Positions 46,601-58,929 of a DNA stretch of 64,000 nucleotides are shown one piece after another. Origin of the DNA: Proteromonas lacertae (taxonomy: Eukaryota; Sar; Bigyra; Opalinata; Proteromonadidae); NCBI GenBank assembly GCA_002245135.1, contig NGBS01000313.1, positions 1-64,000 of the forward strand, in the 5' to 3' direction. The notes beneath the pieces are model-generated. The model searched no databases, had not been told where the DNA came from, and was given only the letters and a program-made list of their open reading frames with translations. The translations under genes and the position numbers were made by a program. The first letter of the stretch is position 1; the number at the start of each line of letters is the position of its first letter.

Positions 46601-47258
46601 ACACAGGATTAGTCGCTTTATTTGCTTCAAAATTTGACAAATTTAACAAAAATGCACAAAAACCATGAAATAATAATAGCAATATAATACTAAATCTTGT
46701 ATTAACTAACCATTCAGTATAAAAATCAAAATCTGTATATAAAGTCAATGGAAATAACTCCGCACAACCATAAAAACTTGTATATTCTAACAATTGAAAT
46801 ACTGGGACTTTATCATCACCAGATAAAAATAATTTTGTTAATACTGATTTAGTGGATGATAATATACATCCAAATAATACAATAAATAAACCATAAAATG
46901 TTAATTTCACTTCTCCTGCTGTTAATATTATTGAACCAACTACTACTGGAACTAGAGACAACCAGATTCTAAATGGCTCTCTTTTATGAAGTATAATTGT
47001 TGATAATAGAGCTGTTATTAATGGTATAGTACAACGAACCATCTATTAACAATAAATTAGTAGATTAAAAAAATGTTATACTTGCACAAATGCTAAACTA
47101 CAATATCTTATACCAGCATTACCAGATACAATATTTAACATAAATATAATTGACATTAAGAATAATTTGAAATTTAAATGTTTTGATATTTCTATTTTTC
47201 CATATCTAACACCATATTTCTTAAGTACTATCAGTGACATTGTACCACTAGTAATCAT
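43652..47258 (-). CDS. SLC35/TPT-family nucleotide-sugar or phosphate-sugar transporter, interrupted by a hAT transposon
   Basis: Golgi/ER-type multi-TM transporter. Exon with MITSGTMSLIVLKKYGVRYG and NAGIRYCSLAFVQ joins across a 39-nt intron to MVRCTIPLITALLS, a pattern typical of TPT/SLC35E proteins (SFVQ...RA.TP). TM helices then follow (FRIWLSLVPVVVGSIILTAG; LTFYGLFIVLFGCILSS; SIILLLLFHGFCAFLLNLSN; VVMVFLSVILF). The frame reaches NSELTPLG at 46515-46530, where a hAT element intervenes. It resumes beyond 43767 as TIGAGITIVGATWYSYEEY, ending NRSKPISL with TAA at 43652-43654. Removing the element and one 8-bp duplication restores ELTPLGTIGAG. TM1 is not visible before 47258, so the true start exon may be missing. 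Confidence 0.8.
43760..43767. repeat. 8-bp hAT target-site duplication, left copy
   Basis: TCCTAAAG, identical to 46515-46522. In the transporter gene it encodes part of TPLG. Confidence 0.92.
43768..46514 (-). mobile_element. Complete hAT-superfamily DNA transposon
   Basis: A 2747-bp element. Perfect 8-bp target duplications TCCTAAAG lie at 43760-43767 and 46515-46522, the hallmark size for hAT. The ends are imperfect inverted repeats beginning CTGGGTT and sharing ATAAAGGG (left CTGGGTTGAATAATAAAGGG; right complement CTGGGTTCGATAAAGGG). GC-rich subterminal segments stand out from the AT-rich genome, including a GGGACA...TGTCCC hairpin near 43802-43819. The transposase is open with one small intron. 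The element lies in the last exon of the SLC35 gene, in the same orientation as that gene. Confidence 0.92.
44024..45949 (-). CDS. hAT transposase with BED zinc finger
   Basis: Starts MYFKQLFEYLENGLRIS at 45949. A BED-type finger follows (IQCRRCKAMIIAHCTNLKRH). A 33-nt intron at 45690-45722 joins KRHYKK to CSEKLIQSKLTELRYDE. The catalytic region has VDSWKSVTNENVINLAIK (first D) and AVSSDNNYTMKKISS (second D), then FGCLAHILNLISKKVFE (the hAT CxxH) and RKGCDTRWSSYSD (the RW motif). The C-terminal dimerisation domain has STIPVTSSFIERSFSIEG and HNHIRNKLQLNTINN. The tail is a run of SSDE repeats. About 620 aa with no internal stop; likely functional. Confidence 0.92.
46515..46522. repeat. 8-bp hAT target-site duplication, right copy
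   Basis: TCCTAAAG, identical to 43760-43767. The transporter frame is intact up to this point from the upstream side (NSELTPLG). Confidence 0.92.
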
Positions 47259-47471
47259 ATGAACCTATAATTTTACTAACAGAGAAATACTAAAGTAACA
47301 CATCTATGTGATGCTTTTAATTGTGAAAAAAAAGTTTTGTTTAGGACAGTCACAAATATATTCAAGCAAAACCATATTGCATACCAATACATGCAAAAAA
47401 TACCAAAAATAAAATTTAAAATAAAAAAGCTTGAGTGTTTGATCGTTTCAAAATCATATTTTATTCATTTA

Positions 47472-49980
47472 ATGGATGTAAAAGAAGAAACTTCTCCAAC
47501 TAAATCAAAAATAATGGCAAAGATTAAGTCATCATTTGAACCAAAAGGTGTTAATCAGTCACCTGATAAACAATCAAAAGATAGAGAAAGTAAAAGTCCA
47601 TTAACTTCCCCTCGAAGTTCTCTCAATTCTATAAAGTCTACTAAAAGAAGACCATTATATGAAACCACTAAATCTTTACCTATTATGGATTCTTCTGGAG
47701 CAAGAGAATTAGACCCAATATATGGTAAAGGAAGTAAAGAGAGATTAAATGTATATGAAATATCACATGCAGCAACTGTTTCAAAAATCACAGACAACAG
47801 AAATCGAAATGTTGATTTTGAGTTTTATAAGAATGATTTAAGATCTGTATATATCTATATATTATAACATTAATAAATAGGATCCAAGAGAGATGATGCC
47901 TGTAATCCTCCCTAAACCAGTAAAAAGACCAAAACTAAAAAGAATAAAGATAAAACCGTATTAATAGTAATTAGTATTAATTTATAATGAATAGAAAGGG
48001 TAAATGGATACCACCTGATGATGGATGGAATAAAAGTACACATTTAAAGAAACAAATAGACCCACCATCTATGTTTATGAAAGCTGATTATGATTTATCA
48101 AAATTATATGCCGTAGTAGGTGGATTGACATTAGAACAAATAAATGAAGAAAGAAGGCAAAGAAAATTAAGAAAACAACAGCATTTGAATAAAACCTATC
48201 GAGAATTAATTCCAAGTGATTATAAATTCCCAACCAATATTCGAAGAACAACCAATTCAATACAAAGAAAACAACAAAAATTGAACTTAATCGAACAAGC
48301 AGAGAATGAAAATAAAGAAAAAGATGAAAATCGTGAATTACCTAAATGGCCAATATCTAATGAGTTTAACTATATGATGGAATTAAAGAAAGAAGATGAA
48401 CTAGAAACAAGGTTATTAAAAATGAGTGAAACGGCTAGTTTAGCAACAACACCAAATGCAAATAGTTTGAGATCTTCACCGATTAATTCACGTGCAAATA
48501 GTCCATTACAATTATTACTATCACCATCACCATCACAAGATCAAGGTATGTCATTAAAACAGAGATTGATTAGAGATAGAAATCAAGATACTCTCATGTC
48601 AACAAGTAATAACAATAACAATCATAATAATAATATATTACAATTACAACCCATTAATAATAATAATAGTAAAAAAGAAATCACATTTTTAACAGGATTA
48701 GTATCAACACCAGTCGCAGCTAGTCGTTATGCAGCAGAAATGTTAAACGAAACACAATCACCATTAGAGAATTATGAAGAGAACAATGATATATCTCAGC
48801 GTAGAATATTAACTTATGAATATACTAAACTATTAAAAGGCCATAGTGGTAATATAATATGTATTGATTCTAACATTGATTACTTCGTTACTGGTAGTGA
48901 TGATGGATATGTGATACAGTGGGATAGTGAAGGATATAATATAATATATGTATATAAGAATCATTATGATGCTGTCAATCAAGTGTTTATATCAACACAG
49001 AATAATTATATGATTTCTGCATCTAATGATAGAACAATTTATATCTTTTTTTTTCCTTATAATATTTATTTTTATATATTTTCTTTAATTTTATTGCAAG
49101 TATTGCTCATTTAGTATCTCACAAGTTATTGAATAGATTATTTGGACATACTAGTGGTATATCTTCACTATCATTTGAAAGAAATATTGTATAATTATTA
49201 TTATATAAATTATTATTATTATTATTAAATAGTTATTATCAGGTGGACAAGATGGCAAGTTATTTTTATGGTCCTCTCATAGTGAAGATCCAATTTTTAC
49301 ATTCCCAGATCAGAATGATATAATTAGTAAAGTATTTATATGTTTAGATTTCTTTCTCACTGCTACTGTCAATGGTGATGTTAGGAAATGGCATAAAACT
49401 GATTGTAATTGTATATATATATATTAATATTTATATTAATATTTTATTAGTATTATTATCACATGAATCTACTGGTAATTTATCAGATTTAGTCATATCA
49501 AAAGATAAATCATTTTGCATTGGTTGTTATAATGATGGACAAATTAAAGTATTGTCATTAAAAGAATCATTTATTATTCGTACGTTTGACACTGGTTTGG
49601 ATAATATATTACATGTAATAAACAGTAGAAATTCTCAATATTGTATAATTGGTGGAAATAATGGAGAAGTAATAAAAGTGAATTTAGATAATGGAGAAAA
49701 AGAGGAATTATATCGACATGAAAGTTGGATTTTGAGTTTACATTTAATTAATGATTTGTTAGTTAGTTCTTCGTTTGATGGCACCGTTTATGTTTATAAT
49801 TCCTTTGCTAATACACAGAATATACTCAGTGGAACTGGTGATCCAATTTATAATGCAATCATCTATAACAATGGTATTATATTGGGATTAGAGAATAATT
49901 ATATTGTACAGTGGTGTCTACCAATTAATGAAGCAATTAAACCTAATGATTATTTCCATAGAATGAAGATTCAAAAATAA
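47472..49980 (+). CDS. WD40-repeat protein with basic N-terminal region
   Basis: The ATG at 47472 (MDVKEETSPTKSK) is chosen; an in-frame ATG about 80 nt upstream is possible. The N-terminal half is basic and S/P-rich, with a conserved-looking KGKWIPPDDGWNKSTHLKK and LTLEQINEERRQRKLRKQQ. Introns near 47850 and 47959 join it. The C-terminal half has WD-type repeats: LLKGHSGNIICIDSN with VTGSDDGYVIQWD; SASNDRTI; LFGHTSGISSL with LLSGGQDGKLFLW; FCIGCYNDGQIKVLS; CIIGGNNGEVIKV; and VSSSFDGTVYVYN. Several exons between 49040 and 49450 join through 30-60-nt introns. About 780 aa in total. It forms at least one beta-propeller, probably a scaffold; the specific orthologue is not recognised. Confidence 0.65.
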
Positions 49981-50138
49981 TCAGAATTATATATATCTTA
50001 TTTATTTCTATTTTATTTGATATGTTTTTTTTTTATTATATATATAACCCAACCAATTAATAAAATAAAAAGAAAAAGCAAATTATGATAATAAAAACAC
50101 TTACTATAAATATATATGTATAAAAATTTTGCACTTAT

Positions 50139-50879
50139 TTATTTATTCATTGGATCATACCATTTAATCTCCTCAGACTCTGTATCATCTTGAGATTGCT
50201 TTTCATCAACCTCAGGTTCAACTATTCCTTCTGAAATTATTATCATATCTTTAGCATCGCTCGATAAAGAACTTATAGACTGTTGAACCTGAGTAGATAC
50301 TGACTGGATTTGACTTAATGCCTCACTTGTTTGTTTCTGTATAGTAGTTTTACTTAAAAATCGACCCCCTTCTCCTCTTGGTCTGCTTACTGCATGTAAA
50401 TGTCTACTTTGGTGTAAATATGGTCTTTTATGAAGATGAGCTAAATCCCTTTGTTTAGCAGCTCTAGCTTGTCTTCTTTTTATTATTCTTTGATATTGCT
50501 TTGCATTTACGTAAATAGGTTCATCATCAGCTACATCTGTCGGTAATTGAACTCTTGGATATATGGGCGCCATGACATTTGAAGGTGCAGTAAAGTGCTG
50601 AAACATCATTACATTTAAAGGATTGTTGTTACTATACAGTTGTCTTTGTTGATTCTATTTTAACTAAATCAAAGCATATTAATACCGGATCCATCGCACT
50701 CATTGTGCTATTAATAGAAGCATTGATAGAATTGAAATCTATAAGTCCATTGCTGGTTACTGAGTTGAAATCTTGCGAAGTGTATTCTGTCTGTAGTGCG
50801 CCTATTAAAATAGATAATAGATAATTCATAAATAATATTAAATGATATATTAATAATAAATACTTCCTATTCCTTCCAT
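50139..50879 (-). CDS. NFYA: NF-YA (HAP2/CBF-B) CCAAT-binding transcription factor subunit
   Basis: DNA-contacting subunit of the NF-Y trimer, which binds CCAAT boxes. The start MEGIG at 50879 splices (about 64-nt intron) to SALQTEYTSQ, then (31-nt intron) MSAMDP to NQQRQLYSNNNPLNV. The core is unmistakable: the subunit-association helix PIYVNAKQYQRIIKRRQARA, the linker with AKQRDLAHLHKRP, and the DNA-binding part YLHQSRHLHAVSRPRGEGGRF. A Q/S-rich acidic C-terminus follows. About 215 aa, shorter than animal NF-YA, with little N-terminal activation domain. Confidence 0.93.
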
Positions 50880-51067
50880 AAAACACTCAAATCAATATTC
50901 AAAAATCAAACTATTCAGTTCAAAAAATAGAGGAGTTTCACAAAATTTACACATTTTTCTATTCGCTAATTACAAAAACTCTAAATAAATCAATAGATTA
51001 ATGTGGAAGATTCAATTATTATCACAATCACTTTTAATTACTTATAATCCCACAGGATCAACATCAA

Positions 51068-52199
51068 TCACAGAACATCATCATATTCAGGACTTTTTAC
51101 AGAGTATTGGAACTTCCAACCATACGCAGCACCAGCATGTTCTCCTTTCTTATTAGCACAAACCATAGCACCCATATATTTAGGATAATACTTGGCAATT
51201 TGTTTCAAAGGTTTTTCACATGCTTCTTTCACAGATAAACCTTGTTCCATTAACATAACAGCTTGATGAGCAGGTAGAAATCTCATTAAAATATCACCAT
51301 CACCTGTAGCAGCAGCTGCACCAACATCATTATCAACATATGAACCACTACCAGTAATTGGAGAATCTCCAACTCTTCCAGCTATTTTATGAGAAGCACC
51401 ATTTGTACTAGCTCCACAGGCAATGTTTGTATTATTATCAATAACAATCATACCTATTGTATCATGATTCTCTTTGGAAATATATTTATTTTCAGATTGA
51501 TGAAGTTGTTGTTGTTTGTTTTTATGGTTGAGATTGAATGGTTTGTAAGGTGGACAATGATCTGATTGACCTTCCACGTTGGTGTAAAAGTTTGGCTGAC
51601 ATTTTTCATTCACCCAGTCTTTGTACAATTGTTCTGAATCTATTTATATATATATAATATATTTAATTATTATTATAATTATACATGGAGTAATTGTTGT
51701 TTCATTTGGAAATCCCATCATCAATGCAAATCTATCAGCTCCTGTTCCTACTAACATCGTATGAGTTGTGTGTTCCATTACTTTACGAGCAACACTGATT
51801 GCATGTCGACTATGAGTTAAATATCCTACTGCTCCTACACTGTGAGTTAAACCATCCATAATCATTGCATCTAAACTTGTCACTCCTGTATCATCTGGAC
51901 TTCCACCAAATCCTACTGTATGATCACATTGCATATTCTAAATACTATAAACTATACACTAATACTTCACATTTTGAACAACCCATCTCTACAGCATCTA
52001 AATTTGATCCACCTTCATTAATCTATCCAGATTAAAATATAAATATACTGTATTCCATGCTTCTCTAGTTGCATTAACAAATGGCCATGTATTAATGACT
52101 AAAGGAAGTTTAAAGCACGAAACCAACTATTTAAAATGATTTGGAACAAAAATATACTTGGATTGTAATCAAGATCAAGAGAATAAGCTTCATTTTCAT
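51068..52199 (-). CDS. AGA: Aspartylglucosaminidase (glycosylasparaginase), Ntn hydrolase
   Basis: Lysosomal enzyme that cleaves the GlcNAc-Asn bond of N-glycoproteins. The start at 52199 gives a signal peptide ([14 protein letters not shown]); a 31-nt intron joins it to [20 protein letters not shown]. Two more introns join [25 protein letters not shown] and [19 protein letters not shown] further intron near 51640-51685 leads to [16 protein letters not shown]. The autocatalytic site [12 protein letters not shown] holds the nucleophile Thr that starts the beta chain; [20 protein letters not shown] binds substrate. C-terminal [11 protein letters not shown] fits. About 335 aa, no frame break. 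Confidence 0.93.
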
Positions 52200-52293
52200 T
52201 ACTTGAAACGAATATATTTTTGATTAAAATGAAACACAATAAATAATCAATAATAAAAGCAATATATAATAAAATATAATATATCAACAATAA

Positions 52294-55200
52294 TTAAAGT
52301 GCTGCAGTCATATATTGACAACCTTCACCACTAAATCCATCAAAACAACTACATTGACCAGTTTGATAATTACATACTCCTCTTCCACTACAATCTTGTT
52401 TTACATCACTTGTAGAACCAGAATCAAGTGGATCTACACTGGATGGACATTCGATTAAACTACAATCATATCCTCTATGTCGATCATCGCATTTACAACC
52501 ATAAATTCTATCATTTAGATATCCACTATAATCTTTCAATTCTACATTTGATAACAATTCACTTAGTAATACACATCGACCATTTCCATTACAATTATTT
52601 GGACATTCTATTCTATCACATATTCTTCCAGTAAATCCATCAAAACATTGACATTGTCCTGTTTTTCTATCACATTTACCTTGACCACTACATTCTATTG
52701 CACCAAAAAATACATCGCTTGGTCTTACAGTAAATCGAAGTGGTTCACCTGAATATGTTGATAATGATCTAAGTGTTGTGTATTGAAGGATTATATTTTG
52801 GAAGTTGTAGTTTATTGATTGTTTTAATTATTAATGTATTTTCGTTATTTCTTACACTAGCTATTATATCTGAATCTATAAATGTAACTCCACTATGAAC
52901 TTCTATTGTCATTCCAGGATTGGCATTTCTCATAAATAATGCACTAACTTCTTTACTAATATCAACAGGTAAATGTAATTCATTTTTCTCTTTATATATG
53001 TTAAGTATATCATTTGTTTTATTTACATCATAATTAACTGATGGATTTCCATCTTTATCTTTCACATCGATTGGTTTTCCATCAATTGTACCATAATACC
53101 ATTTACCTTCTGCATCTTTTGTACAACTTTCACCAATATCTAAACGATTAATTGACATTCTTGATTCCATTTTTGATGATTTTGAAGCTGGGAAACAAAT
53201 ATTTCCTTCAGCAGCTTTTGTAGTAAGTTTTACATCAGCAGTTATACTACTAATTGTAGAAGTAGTATCTTTTGTTAATTCTTTTCCATTATTTGCATCA
53301 GGATCATAACATACTAATGGAATTGTAGTTGGCTTTACTTCGAGATAGTATATTAATTCATTAAATGCTTCTCCATATCCTTTCCATATTATTTTCCCAT
53401 CTTTTTCAACAACAGATTTAGCATATAATGATAAATCATTTCTTTTAAATCTAACTTCACAAGTTAAAGTATCACCTTTAACCACATCATTTTGACTGAT
53501 GAAATACATATTATCTCTATTATCTGTAATCTTTGTTTCGTTATTATAATATATAACATCTACTACTCCATCCCAACCTTGGACATTATTATGACAATAA
53601 AGAGATCCACCTTCTAAATTTAAACCTAATCCTTCCATAAACAATGAATTTACAACATCTTTATATTCAGTAAATGAATACTTTATTCTATATCCTTCAT
53701 CTGCAAGTTGTCTTAAGGTAACAGCAGTTGCTATATCTAAAATTGGAGTAGTTTTTACTATTACATATCCTTCATCAGTTTTATCTATTATTTCACTAAT
53801 TAATGCCGTTCCTTGAAAAACTAATTTTATATCTTTATACACTTCAACATATACATTTATTTCATTATTTTCATTTATGATATTTGTCACTGTTTCAGGT
53901 TTTGTCTCAGGAATTGGAATTGGTAAAACAGTTGATTTACCATCACTTGCATTTTCTTTTGATTTTTCTACAATAATATTTGATATATCTTTACCAACAT
54001 CAAGATTAAGTATTGGTGTTATTTCATCCTTTTCAGGTGTAGATGTTGTTGGTATTTCCACTTTTACTTCATTATCTGCTGGAGTATTAATTTCCAATTA
54101 TCATTACCTTCTTCTTTGTATAACTTTGATGCATCTGAGTCTTTCAAATTAAAATTCATTTACGACCAACTTTATACACTAAATAACAAATTGTATCAGC
54201 ATGTTAGCTGCAGATTAGCTTCAAATGTAAAAACAACATTCCATTCAACATTTATTTCCACTTATCTGTAGTTTTTTCTTCTAATATACTACTTGCAGAA
54301 TATATAACACATGAATTTCTTTGCCTTATCTTTATCCATTCCCATTCAAAGTAACTGCATTACCATATCCTGTCCATGTTATTGTACATCACTTGTTACA
54401 ACTGCACTATTATATAATGATAAATCATTTCTTTTATTTGTTACAATATAACTTGAATAATCACAATCTGGATTTATTTCTTCACTATATTTAATATAAC
54501 ATTCTTGTGGTGTATAAGATAATACATCGCCATTTATTTTAGATTCTTCTCCATTACATATTTTAGTAACTATTACACTTCCACCTTCTTTTCCTAAATT
54601 CAATTTCAATAGATAATGATGACATATAATTTTGTCATTATCACATTTATTATTTTCAATAATTTTATATTGTACTACTAATCCTAAATTATTATTCTTT
54701 TCATTAAATTCAGTTTTTAATTTCAACATTGCTGTTAATAATTTTACATTTACTATTCCTTCTTCCTCACTATCAACAGATGTAATAGCTGCTGTTTCAG
54801 TAGAAAGAGTAAATGTGGTAGGTTTATCTCTTAATACTAAACTCACTTCTAATATATTATCTACTTTTATATTTGTTTTAATTCAAATTAGTTGGTATAA
54901 ACAATGGGAATTTTGATGTTGAATAGTATTGATCAATAATTGATTGTATTTTATAATATCCAACCGTAACTACACCATTAGTTTATCTAATTCTATTCTA
55001 TTCAGATATATATTCTTCATATAAAAATTATTATTATGAACATCCTTAAAAAATGTATTACAAACAGCACATGCTTTAGTATAATCACTTGCTGTTGAAA
55101 TATCAATATCCCCATCTTCTAAAGTTCTCATTAAATAACATATATCACCTTTTGAAGGTTAGTATTACTTACAGGATCAGTTATAGTTATTTGTGTATTG

Positions 55201-57122
55201 CCACTATCATCAGCTAAAGCTACAGTATATTCTTTCAATTCACCAAAATCTCTACTTTCATTATAACATCTTGCTTTAAATTCTGGAGGAGAAACTGATG
55301 GGATAGTTAATCCAAGAGCAGTTAATATTTTGTAAACCCTTTCCATACTATTGGACTTGCTGCTCCTATAATTATATCCATATAACTAGTCATATCTTTT
55401 ATATCACTATCTTGTACTTTTTCACATTCTAAATCTAATGGAAAATTCTCACTTTCTTCATCACACCCTTCTACATAAGGATCACTACACATTGTCTTAG
55501 TATAATTAATATATGTAATAGGTGTAGGAGTTTCAACCTGCATATACTCTACCATGTATATCTTTATTCTTACCACACACAATATCACAACTTTTACAAT
55601 CCAATTTATATGATTTTGGAACTTTGTATATTTCTAAATTATTATCTGATTCTATAACTGCAATATTAGCACATTTTGTTACTGTTAATTTTAATTTATA
55701 TCTATTATCATCATCAGCTAACATTCTTGCTTTAATACTATCAAACTTCAATTCTTTATCAATCTTTACAACAAATGATGTTTTATTATAACTCACAACA
55801 TTTGCATCAGTAACTGGTGAAAATATACTTGCATCATCAGCATTTGCTTTATCCACTACTTTTACACTCAATTTTGCTCCTTTTCTTAAAGCTTTATAAA
55901 AGTCATTAATATCTGTATTCTTTTCATCATCCTTTTTAGGTGGTAATTCTATTTCTTTCTTTTCATTATAATTATTAATAATAAATCGAGTTAATGTACT
56001 ATCAATTGTCATATCGAATGAAGCAACAGTAACATCACTGTGTTTTTTATCTTTGAATAATAATTGATTCTTTTCATATGAAAAACCTTTACATTCATCA
56101 CATTGTCCATCTAATGATTTTGTATAATCTAATACAATATTTTCACCTTTTTTATTCACCATTAAAAAGCATTTGTCATCTTTAGCTAAACTACCTTTTA
56201 CTTTACCTTCTGTTATTGTTATTTCAATATCTGTATCTTTATCTGTTGATTTAGCAATTGTTGCAGAATGACTATACAAAAATCCATTTACATTATCTGT
56301 TGGATGATAACATAATATATCTAATTGATTAGAATCTATTTTAAACCCCATTGTTGTTAATATTTTAGCATAATTATCCAATGTTATTGTTGATTTTGTA
56401 ATATCAGCTATTGTAATATCAATATAATTTGTCATATCTTTCTTTGGATTAGTTGGAGTAGTACAAGTTAATGATTTTATTTCAGTGATAGTAGTTGTTA
56501 TAGTTGCTTCATCTTTCACATCATCTGTAACATATTTATCATATTTCACATGCATTTCATTAGAATTGTATGATAAGATTGTAGCAGTTGTAGAAACACT
56601 AGCATCATCATTCTTACAGGTTAAATCACAACTTATTATATCATCTGCACCACATGTATATTTACTATTCACTATTTTAAACACTGGAACAGTATTAGTA
56701 TTAATATTAAACTCATGGGTAATTTCAACAGCTGGTTCTTCTGCAGCACCATCTTCTAAACGTCTGGAAGGTGTTTTAGATAGAAATTTCTCTTTTTCTT
56801 TCAAACTACGGATTACAACAGTATTACTTCCTCCTGCTGGAGCACTCGTTATTAATTTGTTTGATGAACCAGTAAATACATTAAATGGAGCACCACGAGG
56901 ACACAAAGCTAAATAGAATAGATTTTATTCAAATGTATAAATAAAAATACCTTCACTACAATCAGCGCCTGTATATCCTGCTGTAGAATTTTCTACACTT
57001 GATAAACCTTGTTTATAGCAATTACAGGTTAAATCAAGAGTACACTTACCGTGGCCACTACATTCGTTGGGGCATTCACACGAAACAGCAATAATCAACA
57101 GCAAAAACAAAAATAGATTCAT
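52294..57122 (-). CDS. Secreted EGF-domain mosaic protein with repeated beta domains; frame broken
   Basis: Starts with a signal peptide (MNLFLFLLLIIAVSC) and an EGF-like module (CPNECSGHGKCTLDLTCNC). Several hundred-residue, Cys-poor beta-type repeats follow. One copy has NYAKILTTMGFKID and CFLMVNKKGENIVLDYTKSL; a second has RVYKILTALGL and ICYLMRTLEDGDI...SDYTKACAVC. KRNDLSLY occurs twice (about 53445, 54420). The end carries three to four EGF modules (ECSGQGKCDRKTGQCQCFDGF; CPNNCNGNGRC; CSGRGVCNYQTGQCSCFDGF). The frame breaks at about 55545, 55360, 55150, 54960, 54885, 54395 and 52765; both +1 and -1 shifts are needed. Stretches such as 52769-54097 and 55533-56906 are long and open. Probably a cell-surface or adhesion protein that is decaying, or a region with many sequence errors. 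Confidence 0.6.
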
Positions 57123-57220
57123 GATTAGCTTAAAAAATCAACAATTCAATTCAACGAATCTATCAAAACCCCTCTATTTTTATAAACATTTTTCATTAAA
57201 AAACTCGATTAAATAAGTTT

Positions 57221-58807
57221 CTAATTATTTTTATCTTGAATATTACCATACAATACATTCAAATCATCATATTCCTTCATACCTTCGCTATTCAAACTTG
57301 GTTTCACCGATTTAAACGCATTTATCACATCTTCATAATTAATAGGCCTTAAATCAGATAAGCTTATCGTTTCCAAATTACTTTTTTCTCTGATTGGACC
57401 TAAGGATGCATCTGTACACAAACTATAAATATCAGCACAAGAATATCCTTCTGTCTTATCACTCAACATATCATATTCATTCTCACTAATCATACTATCA
57501 TTCTCATTCAATAATTTATTCAATAAATACTTCCTAGCCACCTTATCAGGTAATGGAATATACAATTTCTTCACAAACCTTCTCAAAACAGCATCATCTA
57601 AATCCTGGGGTCGATTTGTTGCACCAATTAACAAAACTTTACAATCATCACTATCACTTCTTACACCATCCAATTGAACCAAAAATTCAGTTTTAATCCT
57701 TCTAGTAGCTTCCATATCTTTATCATTTCTCTTCGTCAATAACGAATCAATTTCATCAATAAATATAACACTTGGTGATTTCAATGCAGCAACTGCAAAT
57801 AAAGTTTTTACCATCTTCTCACCATCTCCAATCCATTTACTTGTTAAAGCTGAAGATGATATTGAATAAAAAGTTGCACCACATTCATGTGCAATTGCTT
57901 TTCCAATCAATGTCTTCCCTGTACCAGGAGGTCCAAATAATAATATTCCTTTTGGTGGTTTTCTTAATCCTGTGAATAAATCTGGTCGTTTAGATGGTAA
58001 TATAATCACTTCATTAATACATTTCTTTGCATTTTCTAATCCTGCTATATCATCCCAAGTAGTTGGTTTTTGATCATTAATTACCTCATTTTGTATAGTT
58101 TCTGCCATCTTTATATCGACGTTTCTTTGTTTTAATATTTCTTCTTCTTCTTCTGTGAATATTCCTTCAGGTTGACTTTCATTATTATTGTCTTTATTAT
58201 TATTTGAATTGTTTCTTAACATTCTTCTACCACCTAAACACTTACCTCTACCTGTATATCCATTATTATTGCTATTATATGAACTATTATTATTACTACT
58301 TTCTTCTATATTATCATTATTATTGCTATTTCCATTTCTATTATTCTTTTTGTTGATTAGATATTGTTTTTTGGCTGATATGAATGAACCAGTGTTTTCT
58401 AGTTTTCGTTTAGTGGATGGTGAATTATCTGATTGACTGTCTGATGGTGAATTAGTGTTTTTAGAAGATAAGGAGTTTATAAAGAGTTGTTGCGATGATT
58501 TTGAGAGTGGTTTTAGTTTTGTTGGTAAAAATGGATGTGGATTGTTAATAAATGAGTATAAAAGCATTTGATTTTCAAAATCTGGAGGTAGAGCTAGCTC
58601 TTGTGAAGGATTTTTATTATTTATAAATAACGGAGAGTTAATTATTTCTATAAGGTATATTAAATATACAATACTATTAGTTAGATGTGATATTGAAGAG
58701 CAAGATGATGTATTTAGCAAAATAGGTAAAGCATTCGTTTGGTTGACTTGAGAAAGGGTTTTAATGAATTGTATTATTTCTTTCTTTCGATTTTCTTGAT
58801 CTGACAT
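57221..58807 (-). CDS. FIGNL1: Fidgetin-like AAA ATPase (FIGNL1 type)
   Basis: Hexameric AAA ATPase of the fidgetin/spastin/katanin (meiotic) group; FIGNL1 acts in DNA repair and limits crossovers by dissociating RAD51. ATG at 58805-58807 (MSDQENRKKEI). The N-terminal 240 residues are polar with N-rich runs. The AAA core starts TWDDIAGLENAKKCINEV. Walker A GPPGTGKT, SSSALTSKWIGDGEKMV, Walker B VIFIDEIDSLL, sensor 1 LLIGATNRPQDLDDAVLRR. The vps4-type C-terminus ends AFKSVKPSLNSEGMKEYD. ATGLRKPPKGILLFGP matches FIGNL1 better than katanin. Single exon, 528 aa, no frame break. Confidence 0.88.
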   Translation of the reverse strand: MSDQENRKKEIIQFIKTLSQVNQTNALPILLNTSSCSSISHLTNSIVYLIYLIEIINSPLFINNKNPSQELALPPDFENQMLLYSFINNPHPFLPTKLKPLSKSSQQLFINSLSSKNTNSPSDSQSDNSPSTKRKLENTGSFISAKKQYLINKKNNRNGNSNNNDNIEESSNNNSSYNSNNNGYTGRGKCLGGRRMLRNNSNNNKDNNNESQPEGIFTEEEEEILKQRNVDIKMAETIQNEVINDQKPTTWDDIAGLENAKKCINEVIILPSKRPDLFTGLRKPPKGILLFGPPGTGKTLIGKAIAHECGATFYSISSSALTSKWIGDGEKMVKTLFAVAALKSPSVIFIDEIDSLLTKRNDKDMEATRRIKTEFLVQLDGVRSDSDDCKVLLIGATNRPQDLDDAVLRRFVKKLYIPLPDKVARKYLLNKLLNENDSMISENEYDMLSDKTEGYSCADIYSLCTDASLGPIREKSNLETISLSDLRPINYEDVINAFKSVKPSLNSEGMKEYDDLNVLYGNIQDKNN

Positions 58808-58929
58808 ACTAATTATATAATGTGATTTAAATAACACACTTTGGCGGTCTTTTAAATTATGTTTCAAAAATAAACTCGTTTTAAAATATAGCCGTTTTTA
58901 TTATTCAATTTTAATTTTTGCTTTTTTAT

